Source: Ruminococcus sp. (GTDB lineage: Bacteria > Bacillota > Clostridia > Oscillospirales > Ruminococcaceae). From it: a stretch of 11,483 bases of DNA. The position numbers and the translations under genes were made by a program. The notes beneath the pieces were generated by a model. It made no database searches. It had not been told where the DNA came from and saw only the letters and a program-made list of their open reading frames with translations. The stretch spans positions 1-11,483 of the forward strand of contig JAAVHK010000077.1 in assembly GCA_014799765.1 (NCBI GenBank), read 5' to 3'. This document shows, piece by piece, positions 1 to 8,389 of this stretch (position 1 is its first letter; each line of letters opens with the position of its first letter).

Positions 1-438
1 TATTATAATATTAACGATTATGCACCTTTTATTACAAATTATCGTGTAATAGACTTCCCGAAACGTGACAACGAATGCAGGGAATATGACCTGAAAAGTT
101 ATGGTGATTTATTGTACTATGTACCATACGAAAAAGTAGACGGTGAATTTGAAAAAGGTTTTTATGAAATTCCTGAATCCGAAATAGACTGGACAGGCAA
201 TGAATATGAAATAGTTTCAAAGTCATACGGTATTAATGAAAATGCTTTTGAAGTTCTGGTATGGTGTCCGATTCCCGAAGACAAAAAAGACAAAGATTTT
301 TATATTGCGTATAGTTATTACAGCGATTATGACAAGAAAACATTTCAGAAAACACAAAAATGTCATATAGTCGGAGATTATGCGGTTTATTCTTTATATC
401 ATCCAAAAAATACGAAATTTACACTTGTATGTAAATAA
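1..438 (+). CDS. C-terminal part of an unrecognised protein (5' end outside window)
   Basis: The frame is open from base 1 to the TAA at 436-438, giving 145 residues with no start visible; an in-frame TTG at 112 has no need to be the start because the frame stays open upstream. I do not recognise the family. The segment is rich in tyrosine, aspartate, glutamate and lysine, has no evident membrane span, and its alternating hydrophobic and polar stretches fit a beta-rich soluble or extracellular domain, which is inference. It has only two or three cysteines and no obvious catalytic motif. It ends 25 nt before a strong hairpin terminator and converges on rpoC. That position, the unbroken frame and the codon choice like that of the neighbouring genes support a real gene. 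No dockerin or anchor signal is seen at the C-terminus. Confidence 0.7.
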   Translation, partial: YYNINDYAPFITNYRVIDFPKRDNECREYDLKSYGDLLYYVPYEKVDGEFEKGFYEIPESEIDWTGNEYEIVSKSYGINENAFEVLVWCPIPEDKKDKDFYIAYSYYSDYDKKTFQKTQKCHIVGDYAVYSLYHPKNTKFTLVCK

Positions 439-455
439 ATTAACACTCGAAACGC

Positions 456-498
456 AAAAAAATCCCCTCCGTTTTAAAGCGGAGGGGTAATTTTTTAT
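456..498. terminator. Bidirectional Rho-independent terminator between the 5' gene and rpoC
   Basis: CCCCTCCG (464-471) and CGGAGGGG (480-487) form a perfect 8-bp GC-rich stem with an 8-nt loop. It is flanked by seven A residues at 456-462, which become a U-tract for minus-strand RNA, and by a T-run at 491-496 for plus-strand RNA. It therefore suits both the plus-strand gene ending at 438 and rpoC, whose stop codon lies within the right flank. Confidence 0.93.
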
Positions 499-3400
499 AC
501 TATAGGGGCAATGGGTTGTGTATTGTGTTCAACGTATGATTCGTTCTTAACGACTTTGACGTGTCCGTAACAGTCCATACCAGTACCGGCAGGAATAAGT
601 TTACCGATAATAACGTTTTCTTTAAGTCCGAGAAGTCTGTCGCTCTTGCCTCTTATAGCTGCGTCAGTGAGTGCCTTTGTGGTCTCCTGGAATGACGCGG
701 CCGACATAAAGCTGTCTGAATTTGACGACGCTTTTGTAATACCTTGTAATACCGGACTTGTCTGTACGAGCTGTAAACCAATTTCACCATTGTCAATGCG
801 AGCCTGTATTTCACTGTTGATGATGTCAATTTCTTTTTTGTCGACGAGCGTACCAGGGAGTAAGTAACTACTACCGGTTTCTTCGACTTTGATTTTGCGG
901 AGCATCTGACGGACTATTACTTCAATGTGTTTGTCGTTGATGTCAACACCTTGCAGACGATAAACTTTCTGTACTTCGTTTATGATATAGTTCTGTACAT
1001 CAAGTGTACCAAGTATATTAAGAATGTCAGCCGGATAAACGTTACCTTCAGTAAGACGTTTGCCCTTTTCGATAACTTCGCCCTCAGAAACTCTGATTTT
1101 AAGATTATATGGTATCATATAATTTTCAGATTCGCCTGTTTCCTCGTTTGTTACTATGATATTCTGAGTTGTTTTAACTTCTTCAATGTGGATAGTACCG
1201 GAAATTCTCGAAAGAATAGCCGCACCTTTCGGACGTCTGCTTTCAAAGAGTTCCTCAACACGTGGAAGACCTTGTGTAATGTCTTCGGCGTCGGCGGAGG
1301 CAACACCACCTGTATGGAAAGTACGCATAGTAAGCTGTGTACCTGGTTCACCGATTGACTGTGCGGCGATTACTCCGACAGCCTCACCAACCGCAACAAC
1401 ATTATTATTTGCGAGGTTTGCACCGTAACATTTTGCACATACACCTGTACGGGCTTTACACTGGAGTACCGAACGTATTTTGATTTTTTCAATACCGGCG
1501 TCGATAATCTTCTTTGCATCTGCATCTGTGATAAGTTTATTGCGTGATATAATGAGTTCGCCGGATTCGTCCTTGAGGTCTTCGGAAAGGTATCTTCCGA
1601 CAAGTCTTTCAATAAACGGTTCAACTATTTCATTACCGTTCTTGATTTCGTAAACTTCAATACCCTCAGTAGTACCGCAGTCTTCCTCACGTATGATAAC
1701 GTCCTGTGAAACGTCAACAAGACGACGTGTAAGGTAACCTGAATCGGCGGTACGTAAAGCTGTATCGGCAAGACCTTTTCTTGCACCTCGTGAGGCTATG
1801 AAGTATTCAAGAATGTTAAGACCTTCACGGTAGTTAGCACGGATTGGAATTTCAATAACCGTACCGGAAGTATTTGCGATAAGTCCACGCATACCGGCAA
1901 GCTGTCTAATCTGTGAAATAGAACCTCTTGCACCGGAGTCAGCCATCATCCAGATAGGGTTGTATGGGTCAAAATTTTCCTTGAGTTTCTTTGTTACTTC
2001 GTCGGTAGTGTTCGTCCAGAGGGAAATTATTTTCTTGGTTTTTTCCTGTGCGGAAATATAACCGAATTCGTATTCATTTGTAATCTGTTCTACTTCTGCG
2101 TCGGCATTTGCGAGAATCTGTTTCTTTTCCGGTGGGATAGAAGCGTCACATACCGCAACTGTCAGGGCTGCCCTTGTGGAGTACTTGTAACCGAGAGCCT
2201 TTATTCTGTCGAGGACTTCGGAAGTAGTAGTAGTACCATGAATCTTTATACAGCGTTCTATGATGTTAGATAACTGTTTTTTACCTACAAGGAATGCTAT
2301 TTCAAGGTCAAACTGCTTGTCTGAATTGGTTCTGTCGACGTAGCCGAGATTCTGTGGGATATTTTCGTTGAAAATAAGTCTTCCTACAGTAGCGTCAATA
2401 ATTTTTGATACTTTCTTGTCGCCTATGTCTTTAGTGATTTTTACCTTGATATTCGCATGAAGTGAAACGTCGTGTTCCTGATATGCCATGAGTGCTTCAT
2501 TGACATCACGGAAAACTTTTCCCTCACCTGGTTCGCCTGGTTTTGCCATAGTAAGATAGTAAGAACCAAGTACCATATCCTGTGACGGTACTGCTACCGG
2601 TTTACCGTCGGAGGGCTTCAGGAGGTTATTTGCGGCAAGCATAAGGAATCTTGCTTCTGCCTGTGCCTCTGCTGACAGCGGTAAATGTACAGCCATCTGG
2701 TCACCGTCGAAGTCAGCGTTAAATGCCGAACATACAAGCGGGTGAAGTTTTATTGCACGTCCCTCAACAAGAATCGGTTCAAATGCCTGAATACCAAGTC
2801 TGTGAAGTGTGGGGGCTCTGTTCAGCATTACAGGGTGGTCTTTTATGACATCTTCGAGAGCGTCCCATACCTTATTGTCGGCACGGTCTATGAGTTTTCT
2901 TGCACTCTTTATGTTTGCGATTGCCTTTTTGTCGACAAGTCTTTTCAGTACAAACGGCTTGAAAAGTTCAAGAGCCATTTCCTTAGGAAGTCCGCACTGA
3001 TACATTTTCAGCTCAGGACCTACAACAATAACGGAACGTCCGGAATAGTCAACACGTTTTCCGAGAAGATTCTGTCTGAAACGTCCCTGTTTACCTTTAA
3101 GCATATCGGAAAGCGATTTCAATGCACGGTTATTAGGTCCGGTAACTGGTCTGCCGTGTCTGCCGTTGTCTATGAGAGCGTCAACGGCTTCCTGTAACAT
3201 TCTCTTCTCGTTTCTTACGATAATGTCCGGTGCGTCGAGTTCGAGCATTCTTTTAAGACGGTTATTTCTGTTGATAACACGTCTGTAGAGGTCATTGAGG
3301 TCAGAAGTTGCATAACGTCCGCCGTCAAGCATAATCATAGGTCTGAGGTCAGGCGGTATAACCGGCACAGCGTCAAGTATCATCCATTCAGGCTTGTTGC

Positions 3401-4214
3401 CGGAAAGTCTGAATGATTCAATAATCTGCAATCTTTTCAGGAGCTTTACTTTTTTCTGTCCGGACGGCAGACCGATTAATTCGGCTTTGAGGTCATCTGC
3501 AACGAGTTCAATATTATTTTTCCATTCAACGTCAATAAGGCTTGCGAATTTCATACACTCATCACAGGTACATTCAGCAGGCTTGTTGGTACAGTGTACT
3601 TTTTTAGTACCTATATAGATTTTGCCCATATCAACGAGACGTGTTTTATGTGCGTCATATCTTTCGGGGTCATATTCGTGGAGAAGTTTTTTAACAGCTT
3701 CCGCACCCATTTCAGCTTTGAAGTCGTCGCCGTATTTTTCGAGATATGAAAGATACTCTTTTTCGGAGAGCATCTGTTTTTTGACGAGTTCTGTATTACC
3801 AGGTTCAGTAACAATATATTTTGTGAAATAAAGGACTTCTTCAAGGCGTTTCTGTGAGACTTCAAGTACCTGTCCGATTCTTGAAGGCGTACCCTTGAAA
3901 TACCAGATATGTGAAACGGGGGCGGCAAGTTCAATATGACCCATTCTTTCACGACGTACTCTTGCCCTTGTTACTTCAACACGACAGCGGTCACATATTT
4001 TGCCTTTAAAGCGTATTTTCTTGAATTTTCCGCAGTGACATTCCCAGTCTTTAGTAGGTCCGAAAATTCTTTCACAGAAAAGACCGTCTCTTTCAGGTTT
4101 CTGAGTTCTGTAGTTAATGGTTTCGGGTCTTTCAACAATGCCATAAGACCAGCTTCTGATTTGTTCAGGTGAAGCAAGACCGATTTTTATTGATTCAAAA
4201 GTATTAAATTCCAA
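495..4214 (-). CDS. rpoC: DNA-directed RNA polymerase subunit beta'
   Basis: The 1239-residue product is the beta' subunit, which holds the catalytic magnesium and forms the clamp, bridge helix and trigger loop of core RNA polymerase. Visible landmarks in order are: zinc site 1 (C59, C61, C74, C77); the catalytic loop NADFDGD at 499-505; the F-loop SGARG at about 760; the bridge helix GARKGLADTAL at about 810-840; zinc site 2 (C846, C919, C926, C929); and the trigger loop MRTFHTGG at 963-970. All catalytic residues are present. Against Bacillus beta' (about 1199 residues) the main extra is an insertion at roughly 183-230 with four clustered cysteines. The residue after C77 is Arg78, where Gly is usual. 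The start is TTG, decided by a strong ribosome binding site. The gene lies 91 nt behind rpoB and ends against a terminator, with no rpsL/rpsG/fusA genes following. Confidence 0.99.
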   Translation of the reverse strand: MEFNTFESIKIGLASPEQIRSWSYGIVERPETINYRTQKPERDGLFCERIFGPTKDWECHCGKFKKIRFKGKICDRCRVEVTRARVRRERMGHIELAAPVSHIWYFKGTPSRIGQVLEVSQKRLEEVLYFTKYIVTEPGNTELVKKQMLSEKEYLSYLEKYGDDFKAEMGAEAVKKLLHEYDPERYDAHKTRLVDMGKIYIGTKKVHCTNKPAECTCDECMKFASLIDVEWKNNIELVADDLKAELIGLPSGQKKVKLLKRLQIIESFRLSGNKPEWMILDAVPVIPPDLRPMIMLDGGRYATSDLNDLYRRVINRNNRLKRMLELDAPDIIVRNEKRMLQEAVDALIDNGRHGRPVTGPNNRALKSLSDMLKGKQGRFRQNLLGKRVDYSGRSVIVVGPELKMYQCGLPKEMALELFKPFVLKRLVDKKAIANIKSARKLIDRADNKVWDALEDVIKDHPVMLNRAPTLHRLGIQAFEPILVEGRAIKLHPLVCSAFNADFDGDQMAVHLPLSAEAQAEARFLMLAANNLLKPSDGKPVAVPSQDMVLGSYYLTMAKPGEPGEGKVFRDVNEALMAYQEHDVSLHANIKVKITKDIGDKKVSKIIDATVGRLIFNENIPQNLGYVDRTNSDKQFDLEIAFLVGKKQLSNIIERCIKIHGTTTTSEVLDRIKALGYKYSTRAALTVAVCDASIPPEKKQILANADAEVEQITNEYEFGYISAQEKTKKIISLWTNTTDEVTKKLKENFDPYNPIWMMADSGARGSISQIRQLAGMRGLIANTSGTVIEIPIRANYREGLNILEYFIASRGARKGLADTALRTADSGYLTRRLVDVSQDVIIREEDCGTTEGIEVYEIKNGNEIVEPFIERLVGRYLSEDLKDESGELIISRNKLITDADAKKIIDAGIEKIKIRSVLQCKARTGVCAKCYGANLANNNVVAVGEAVGVIAAQSIGEPGTQLTMRTFHTGGVASADAEDITQGLPRVEELFESRRPKGAAILSRISGTIHIEEVKTTQNIIVTNEETGESENYMIPYNLKIRVSEGEVIEKGKRLTEGNVYPADILNILGTLDVQNYIINEVQKVYRLQGVDINDKHIEVIVRQMLRKIKVEETGSSYLLPGTLVDKKEIDIINSEIQARIDNGEIGLQLVQTSPVLQGITKASSNSDSFMSAASFQETTKALTDAAIRGKSDRLLGLKENVIIGKLIPAGTGMDCYGHVKVVKNESYVEHNTQPIAPIV

Positions 4215-4227
4215 ACTGCTACCTCCT
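4212..4227 (-). promoter_or_regulatory. Shine-Dalgarno and TTG start codon of rpoC
   Basis: Read on the minus strand, AGGAGGT (4227-4221) lies 6 nt before TTG (4214-4212). The protein from this TTG begins at the point where Bacillus and Clostridia beta' begin (EFNTFESIKIGLASPE). The first in-frame ATG encodes Met91, inside conserved sequence, so the TTG is the real start. Confidence 0.93.
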
Positions 4228-4248
4228 GCAAAATAAAGGTAATCCGAA

Positions 4249-4295
4249 ATACAGAACCGTCAGTTGTGACGATTCTGTATACGGTATCATGATAC
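4249..4295 (-). promoter_or_regulatory. RNA hairpin and palindrome in the rpoB-rpoC spacer
   Basis: In the 91-nt spacer, 4249-4262 and 4267-4280 pair as a 14-bp stem on a 4-nt loop. On the minus-strand RNA the only non-Watson-Crick pair is a single U-G. Just upstream in the transcript is the 12-bp perfect palindrome GTATCATGATAC (4284-4295). No U-run follows the stem, so it is not a usual terminator. An RNase processing site, an mRNA stabiliser or partial attenuation between the two subunit genes is possible (inference). Confidence 0.7.
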
Positions 4296-4305
4296 GTATG
4301 AAATA

Positions 4306-7300
4306 TTAGTCCTCACTGGAGGGGTCGTCAAGGTCAAAACTGTCAAAAAGTTCGCTGTCGTCGTCTATAACGAGTTCATCATCATCAAAAGAAAATTCGT
4401 CTTCGTTATAGTCTTCTGAGTCTTCGGATTCACTGCTTTCATCGTCTTCAAAAGTAAAGCCTTCGTCTCTTATATCATCGTCGGAATATTCAGTATTGTC
4501 TTCCGTTTTTTCGTCAGCGAAAGAAGTACTATCATGTGATGGTATCGGGTCATCGTCGTCAAAATTCTGTTTGAGGTCAATTTCTTCCTGATTGATGTCA
4601 AGCACTTTGACATCAAGACAGAGCGACTGCATTTCCTTGATAAGAACCTTGAAAGATTCCGGAATACCAGGGGTGGGGACGTTCTGACCTTTAACGATAG
4701 CTTCGTATGTGTTGACACGTCCTAATGTATCGTCTGATTTGACTGTAAGAATTTCCTGAAGTGTATAAGCTGCACCATAAGCCTCTAAAGCCCATACTTC
4801 CATTTCACCGAAACGCTGTCCGCCGAACTGTGCCTTACCACCGAGTGGCTGTTGAGTTACGAGTGCATAAGGACCTACTGAACGTGCATGGATTTTATCA
4901 TCAACAAGGTGGTGAAGTTTAAGATAGTACATATATCCGACTGTTACACGGTTATCGAATTTTTCACCGGTTCTGCCGTCGTAAAGAGTAAATTTACAGT
5001 CTTCGGTAAATTCGAGTGCTTTCGGATTGATAACTTTATCCATAGATTTCAGTTCAAAATTATCGTCAACGTGTTCGGAGTTATATTCAGCGGCTTTTTT
5101 GAAACATTTTCTGATGTCGTCTTCGTGAGCACCGTCGAAAACAGGGGTCATAATGTGCCAGCCAAGAGCCTTACAAGCCATACCGAGATGTACTTCAAGC
5201 ACCTGACCGATATTCATACGTGACGGAACGCCCAGCGGATTAAGAACAATGTCAAGCGGTGTACCGTCGGGGAGGAAAGGCATATCTTCTTCGGGAAGTA
5301 TTCTCGAAACAACACCCTTGTTACCGTGTCTTCCTGCCATTTTGTCGCCGACTGTTATTTTACGTTTCTGTGCGATATAGCATATTACACGCATATTTAC
5401 ACCGGCACTGAGTTCGTCGCAGTTGTCACGTGTGAACACTTTTACATCTACTATAACACCGGAAGCACCATGCGGTACTTTAAGTGAATTATCACGTACT
5501 TCACGGGCTTTTTCGCCGAATATAGCACGGAGCAGGCGTTCTTCTGCTGTAAGTTCAGTTTCACCCTTAGGCGTTACCTTACCTACGAGAATATCACCGG
5601 AATTTACTTCCGAACCTATACGGATAATACCGTTTTCGTCGAGATTTGCGAGTGCGTCGTCGCCTACGTTAGGAATATCACGTGTAATTTCTTCCGGTCC
5701 TAACTTTGTATCACGACATTCTATTTCATATTCTTCTATATGGACAGATGTGAACACATCTTCACGGACAAGTCTTTCATTGAGAAGTACGGCGTCTTCG
5801 TAGTTGTAACCTTCCCATGTCATGAATCCGATAAGAGCGTTCTTGCCGAGTGAGATTTCACCGTCAGCAGTAGCCGGACCGTCGGCGAGTACCTGACCTT
5901 TCTTTACTTTTTCACCGATTGAAACTATAGGTTTCTGATTTACACAGGTACCTTGGTTTGAACGCTTGAATTTAGTGAGTTCGTATTTGCGTTCAATGCC
6001 TGTACAGTCAATCATGTGGATTCTGTCGGCGTCTACGTAGGAAATTTCACCATCATTTTCGGCGACTATGCATACACCGGAGTCAACAGCGGCTTTGTAC
6101 TCCATACCTGTACCTACAAATGGTCTTTCGGTTCTGAGGAGCGGTACCGCCTGTTTCTGCATGTTTGAACCCATTAACGCACGGTTAGCATCGTCGTTTT
6201 CAAGGAACGGTATCATTGAAGTTGCAACCGATACAACCATTTTCGGTGAAACGTCCATGAAATCTACTTTTTCACGTTCGCATTCAAGAATCTGGTCACG
6301 GTAACGGGCATTTACACGAGGTCTTTTAAGTTTGCCGTCTTCGGTGAGAGGTTCGTTAGCCTGTGCGACAATGTAATTGTCTTCAACGTCAGCGGTCATG
6401 TAGATAACTTCGTTTGTTACGATACCTGTAGTCTTGTCGACACGTCTGTACGGAGCTTCAATAAAACCGTACTCATTTATTCTTGCGAAAGTTGCGAGAT
6501 AGGAAATAAGACCAATGTTAGGACCTTCCGGCGTTTCGATAGGACACATTCTTCCGTAGTGGCTGTAGTGAACGTCACGGACTTCAAAACCGGCACGGTC
6601 TCTCGAAAGACCACCAGGACCGAGAGCCGATAAACGTCTTTTATGTGTGAGTTCGGAAAGAGGGTTGTTCTGGTCCATGAACTGCGAAAGCGGTGAGGAA
6701 CAGAAAAATTCTTTCATTGCCGAAGAAATAGGTCTTATATTTATAAGTGACTGTGGTGTAAGTGAACTTACGTCCTGTGTCTGAATGTTCATTCTTTCAC
6801 GGATACTGCGTTCCATACGTGCGTAACCGATTCTGAACTGATTCTGTAAAAGTTCGCCTACTGAACGTATACGTCTGTTGCCGAGATGGTCTATATCGTC
6901 GACAGTTCCGACGCCCTCACAGAGATTAAGAAAATAACTGATAGTTGCGAAAATATCATCAAGAATAATATGTTTCGGTACAAGTTCGTCGGCACGTTTC
7001 TTGACGTTTTCTTCTATCTCGTCATTGTCGGCGGAAATTTCAAGTATTTCACGAAGGACTTTAAACGAAACTTTTTCATTGATACCATATTTTTCGGCAT
7101 CAAAATTTATATAGCCATTAATGTCAACCATACCATTACCGATAATCTTTGCGACTTTTTCAACCATACGTATTTCAGTTTCGTCACGTTCATTTTTGAA
7201 GTATTCCTTTACTTCAACGTTCACGAACGCATAGTAAACGCCAGCCTGTTCGATTTCACAGGCTTTATCATAGAGGATAGTTTCACCGGCGTCTGCCATG

Positions 7301-8211
7301 ATTTCGCCGGTCATGGGATTGATAACCGGTTGTGCGAGAGTGTGTCCGGCAAGACGTGAGGCAATACCTAACTTCTTGTTATACTTGTAACGTCCGAAAC
7401 GGCATAAATCGTATCTTTTGGCGTCGAAGAAGAGGTTATTGAGGTGAGTTAAAGCACTTTCAACTGTCGGCGGTTCACCCGGACGGAGTTTTTTATAGAC
7501 GTCAATAAGAGCGTCGGAATTGTTTTTAGTGCCGTCTTTCTGAAGAATAGTCTGTTTCAGACGGTCATCTTCACCGAACATTTCAAAGATTTCCTCGTCA
7601 GAGCCTACACCTAACGCCCTTATGAAAGTAGTTATAGGAATTTTCCTGTTTTTATCGATACGGACGTAAACGACATCATTTGAGTCCATTTCATATTCCA
7701 GCCATGCACCACGGTTAGGAATGACTGTAGTATTGAAAAGGTCTTTACCAGTCTTGTCTTTTTCGAAAGCGTAGTAAACACCAGGAGAACGTACAAGCTG
7801 TGAGACAATAACACGCTCCGCACCGTTTATAACAAAAGTTCCGCTGTCTGTCATCAACGGGAAATCGCCCATATAGATTTCGCTTTCACAGGTAGCTCCC
7901 GACTCCTTGTTTGTAAGAGTAGCAGTAGCACGCATAGCCACCTGATAAGTAGCACCTCTTGATTTGCATTCTGCGAGGGTGTATTTAGGTTCTGTATCAA
8001 ACCTGTATTTGCTAAAATTCAGAACAAGATTTCCGTTGTAGTCTGTAATGGCGGTCATATCACGGAAGACCTCACGCAGACCCTCTTCCCTGAACCACCT
8101 GTAAGAGTTTTTCTGCACTTCTATGAGGTTAGGCATTTCAAGAGGTTCAGTAATTTTACCGAAACTCATTCTGACATTCTTTCCCAGCTTTTTAGGTGTA
8201 ACATTCACCAT
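4306..8211 (-). CDS. rpoB: DNA-directed RNA polymerase subunit beta
   Basis: The 1301-residue product is the beta subunit, which forms the other half of the active cleft and the rifampicin pocket. ATG at 8211-8209 is preceded by AAGGAGG (8226-8220) at 8 nt. Landmarks are NRRIRSVGELLQNQFR (445-460), the rifampicin region (505-530), CPIETPEGPNIGLI (556-569), the basic active-site segment GDKMAGRHGNKG (955-966), and the C-terminal block from GGKAQFGGQRFGEMEVWALEA onward (cited in part). Residues at the usual rifampicin-resistance positions (Q510, D513, H523, R526, S528, L530) are wild type, so the target should be sensitive. It is about 108 residues longer than the Bacillus subunit. The extra includes an insertion of roughly 29 residues around 1038-1070 and an acidic tail at 1214-1301 in which 41 of 88 residues are Asp or Glu. 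No rplL or other ribosomal gene precedes it; its promoter lies about 200 bp upstream. Confidence 0.99.
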   Translation of the reverse strand: MVNVTPKKLGKNVRMSFGKITEPLEMPNLIEVQKNSYRWFREEGLREVFRDMTAITDYNGNLVLNFSKYRFDTEPKYTLAECKSRGATYQVAMRATATLTNKESGATCESEIYMGDFPLMTDSGTFVINGAERVIVSQLVRSPGVYYAFEKDKTGKDLFNTTVIPNRGAWLEYEMDSNDVVYVRIDKNRKIPITTFIRALGVGSDEEIFEMFGEDDRLKQTILQKDGTKNNSDALIDVYKKLRPGEPPTVESALTHLNNLFFDAKRYDLCRFGRYKYNKKLGIASRLAGHTLAQPVINPMTGEIMADAGETILYDKACEIEQAGVYYAFVNVEVKEYFKNERDETEIRMVEKVAKIIGNGMVDINGYINFDAEKYGINEKVSFKVLREILEISADNDEIEENVKKRADELVPKHIILDDIFATISYFLNLCEGVGTVDDIDHLGNRRIRSVGELLQNQFRIGYARMERSIRERMNIQTQDVSSLTPQSLINIRPISSAMKEFFCSSPLSQFMDQNNPLSELTHKRRLSALGPGGLSRDRAGFEVRDVHYSHYGRMCPIETPEGPNIGLISYLATFARINEYGFIEAPYRRVDKTTGIVTNEVIYMTADVEDNYIVAQANEPLTEDGKLKRPRVNARYRDQILECEREKVDFMDVSPKMVVSVATSMIPFLENDDANRALMGSNMQKQAVPLLRTERPFVGTGMEYKAAVDSGVCIVAENDGEISYVDADRIHMIDCTGIERKYELTKFKRSNQGTCVNQKPIVSIGEKVKKGQVLADGPATADGEISLGKNALIGFMTWEGYNYEDAVLLNERLVREDVFTSVHIEEYEIECRDTKLGPEEITRDIPNVGDDALANLDENGIIRIGSEVNSGDILVGKVTPKGETELTAEERLLRAIFGEKAREVRDNSLKVPHGASGVIVDVKVFTRDNCDELSAGVNMRVICYIAQKRKITVGDKMAGRHGNKGVVSRILPEEDMPFLPDGTPLDIVLNPLGVPSRMNIGQVLEVHLGMACKALGWHIMTPVFDGAHEDDIRKCFKKAAEYNSEHVDDNFELKSMDKVINPKALEFTEDCKFTLYDGRTGEKFDNRVTVGYMYYLKLHHLVDDKIHARSVGPYALVTQQPLGGKAQFGGQRFGEMEVWALEAYGAAYTLQEILTVKSDDTLGRVNTYEAIVKGQNVPTPGIPESFKVLIKEMQSLCLDVKVLDINQEEIDLKQNFDDDDPIPSHDSTSFADEKTEDNTEYSDDDIRDEGFTFEDDESSESEDSEDYNEDEFSFDDDELVIDDDSELFDSFDLDDPSSED

Positions 8212-8241
8212 AGGCGGAACCTCCTTATTTTTGGATATTCA

Positions 8242-8281
8242 GACCTGCCCGCAATTCCGGAAAGACAGAAGCAGACAGGTC
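8242..8281 (-). promoter_or_regulatory. Leader hairpin upstream of rpoB
   Basis: On minus-strand RNA, 8281-8271 pairs with 8252-8242 as an 11-bp stem containing two G-U pairs. It encloses an 18-nt loop that itself contains TCCGGA. The structure ends 15 nt before the rpoB Shine-Dalgarno (8226-8220). No U-run follows, so it is not a simple terminator. A translational or mRNA-processing control element is possible (inference). Confidence 0.6.
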
Positions 8282-8339
8282 ATTTGCTGACATATGGTTA
8301 TATCTCACCGGACAAACTGAAAAATTTTTCATAAAACTA

Positions 8340-8368
8340 TTGACAAGTCTTTACCAGTGTGATATAAT
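8340..8368 (+). promoter_or_regulatory. Plus-strand sigma-A promoter, perfect consensus with extended -10
   Basis: TTGACA (8340-8345), a 17-bp spacer and TATAAT (8363-8368), with TGA directly before the -10 (8360-8362), give an exact consensus plus an extended -10 TGn. The A/T palindrome TGAAAAATTTTTCA (8318-8331) lies just upstream, where an UP element would bind alpha. Initiation is expected near 8375, toward the lipoprotein gene at 8553. The promoter lies inside the transcribed rpoB leader and faces the rpoBC promoter. Confidence 0.88.
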
Positions 8369-8389
8369 AACAGATAATAGGGTATCATT

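Noticed and set aside
112..114. TTG as start of the first gene
   Set aside because: There is no Shine-Dalgarno before it and the frame is open to base 1, so the gene most likely begins outside the window.
927..1358. Open frames of 60-170 codons antisense to or out of frame within rpoB and rpoC
   Set aside because: They are shadows of strongly conserved genes, with no domain resemblance and no supporting ribosome binding sites that I could see.
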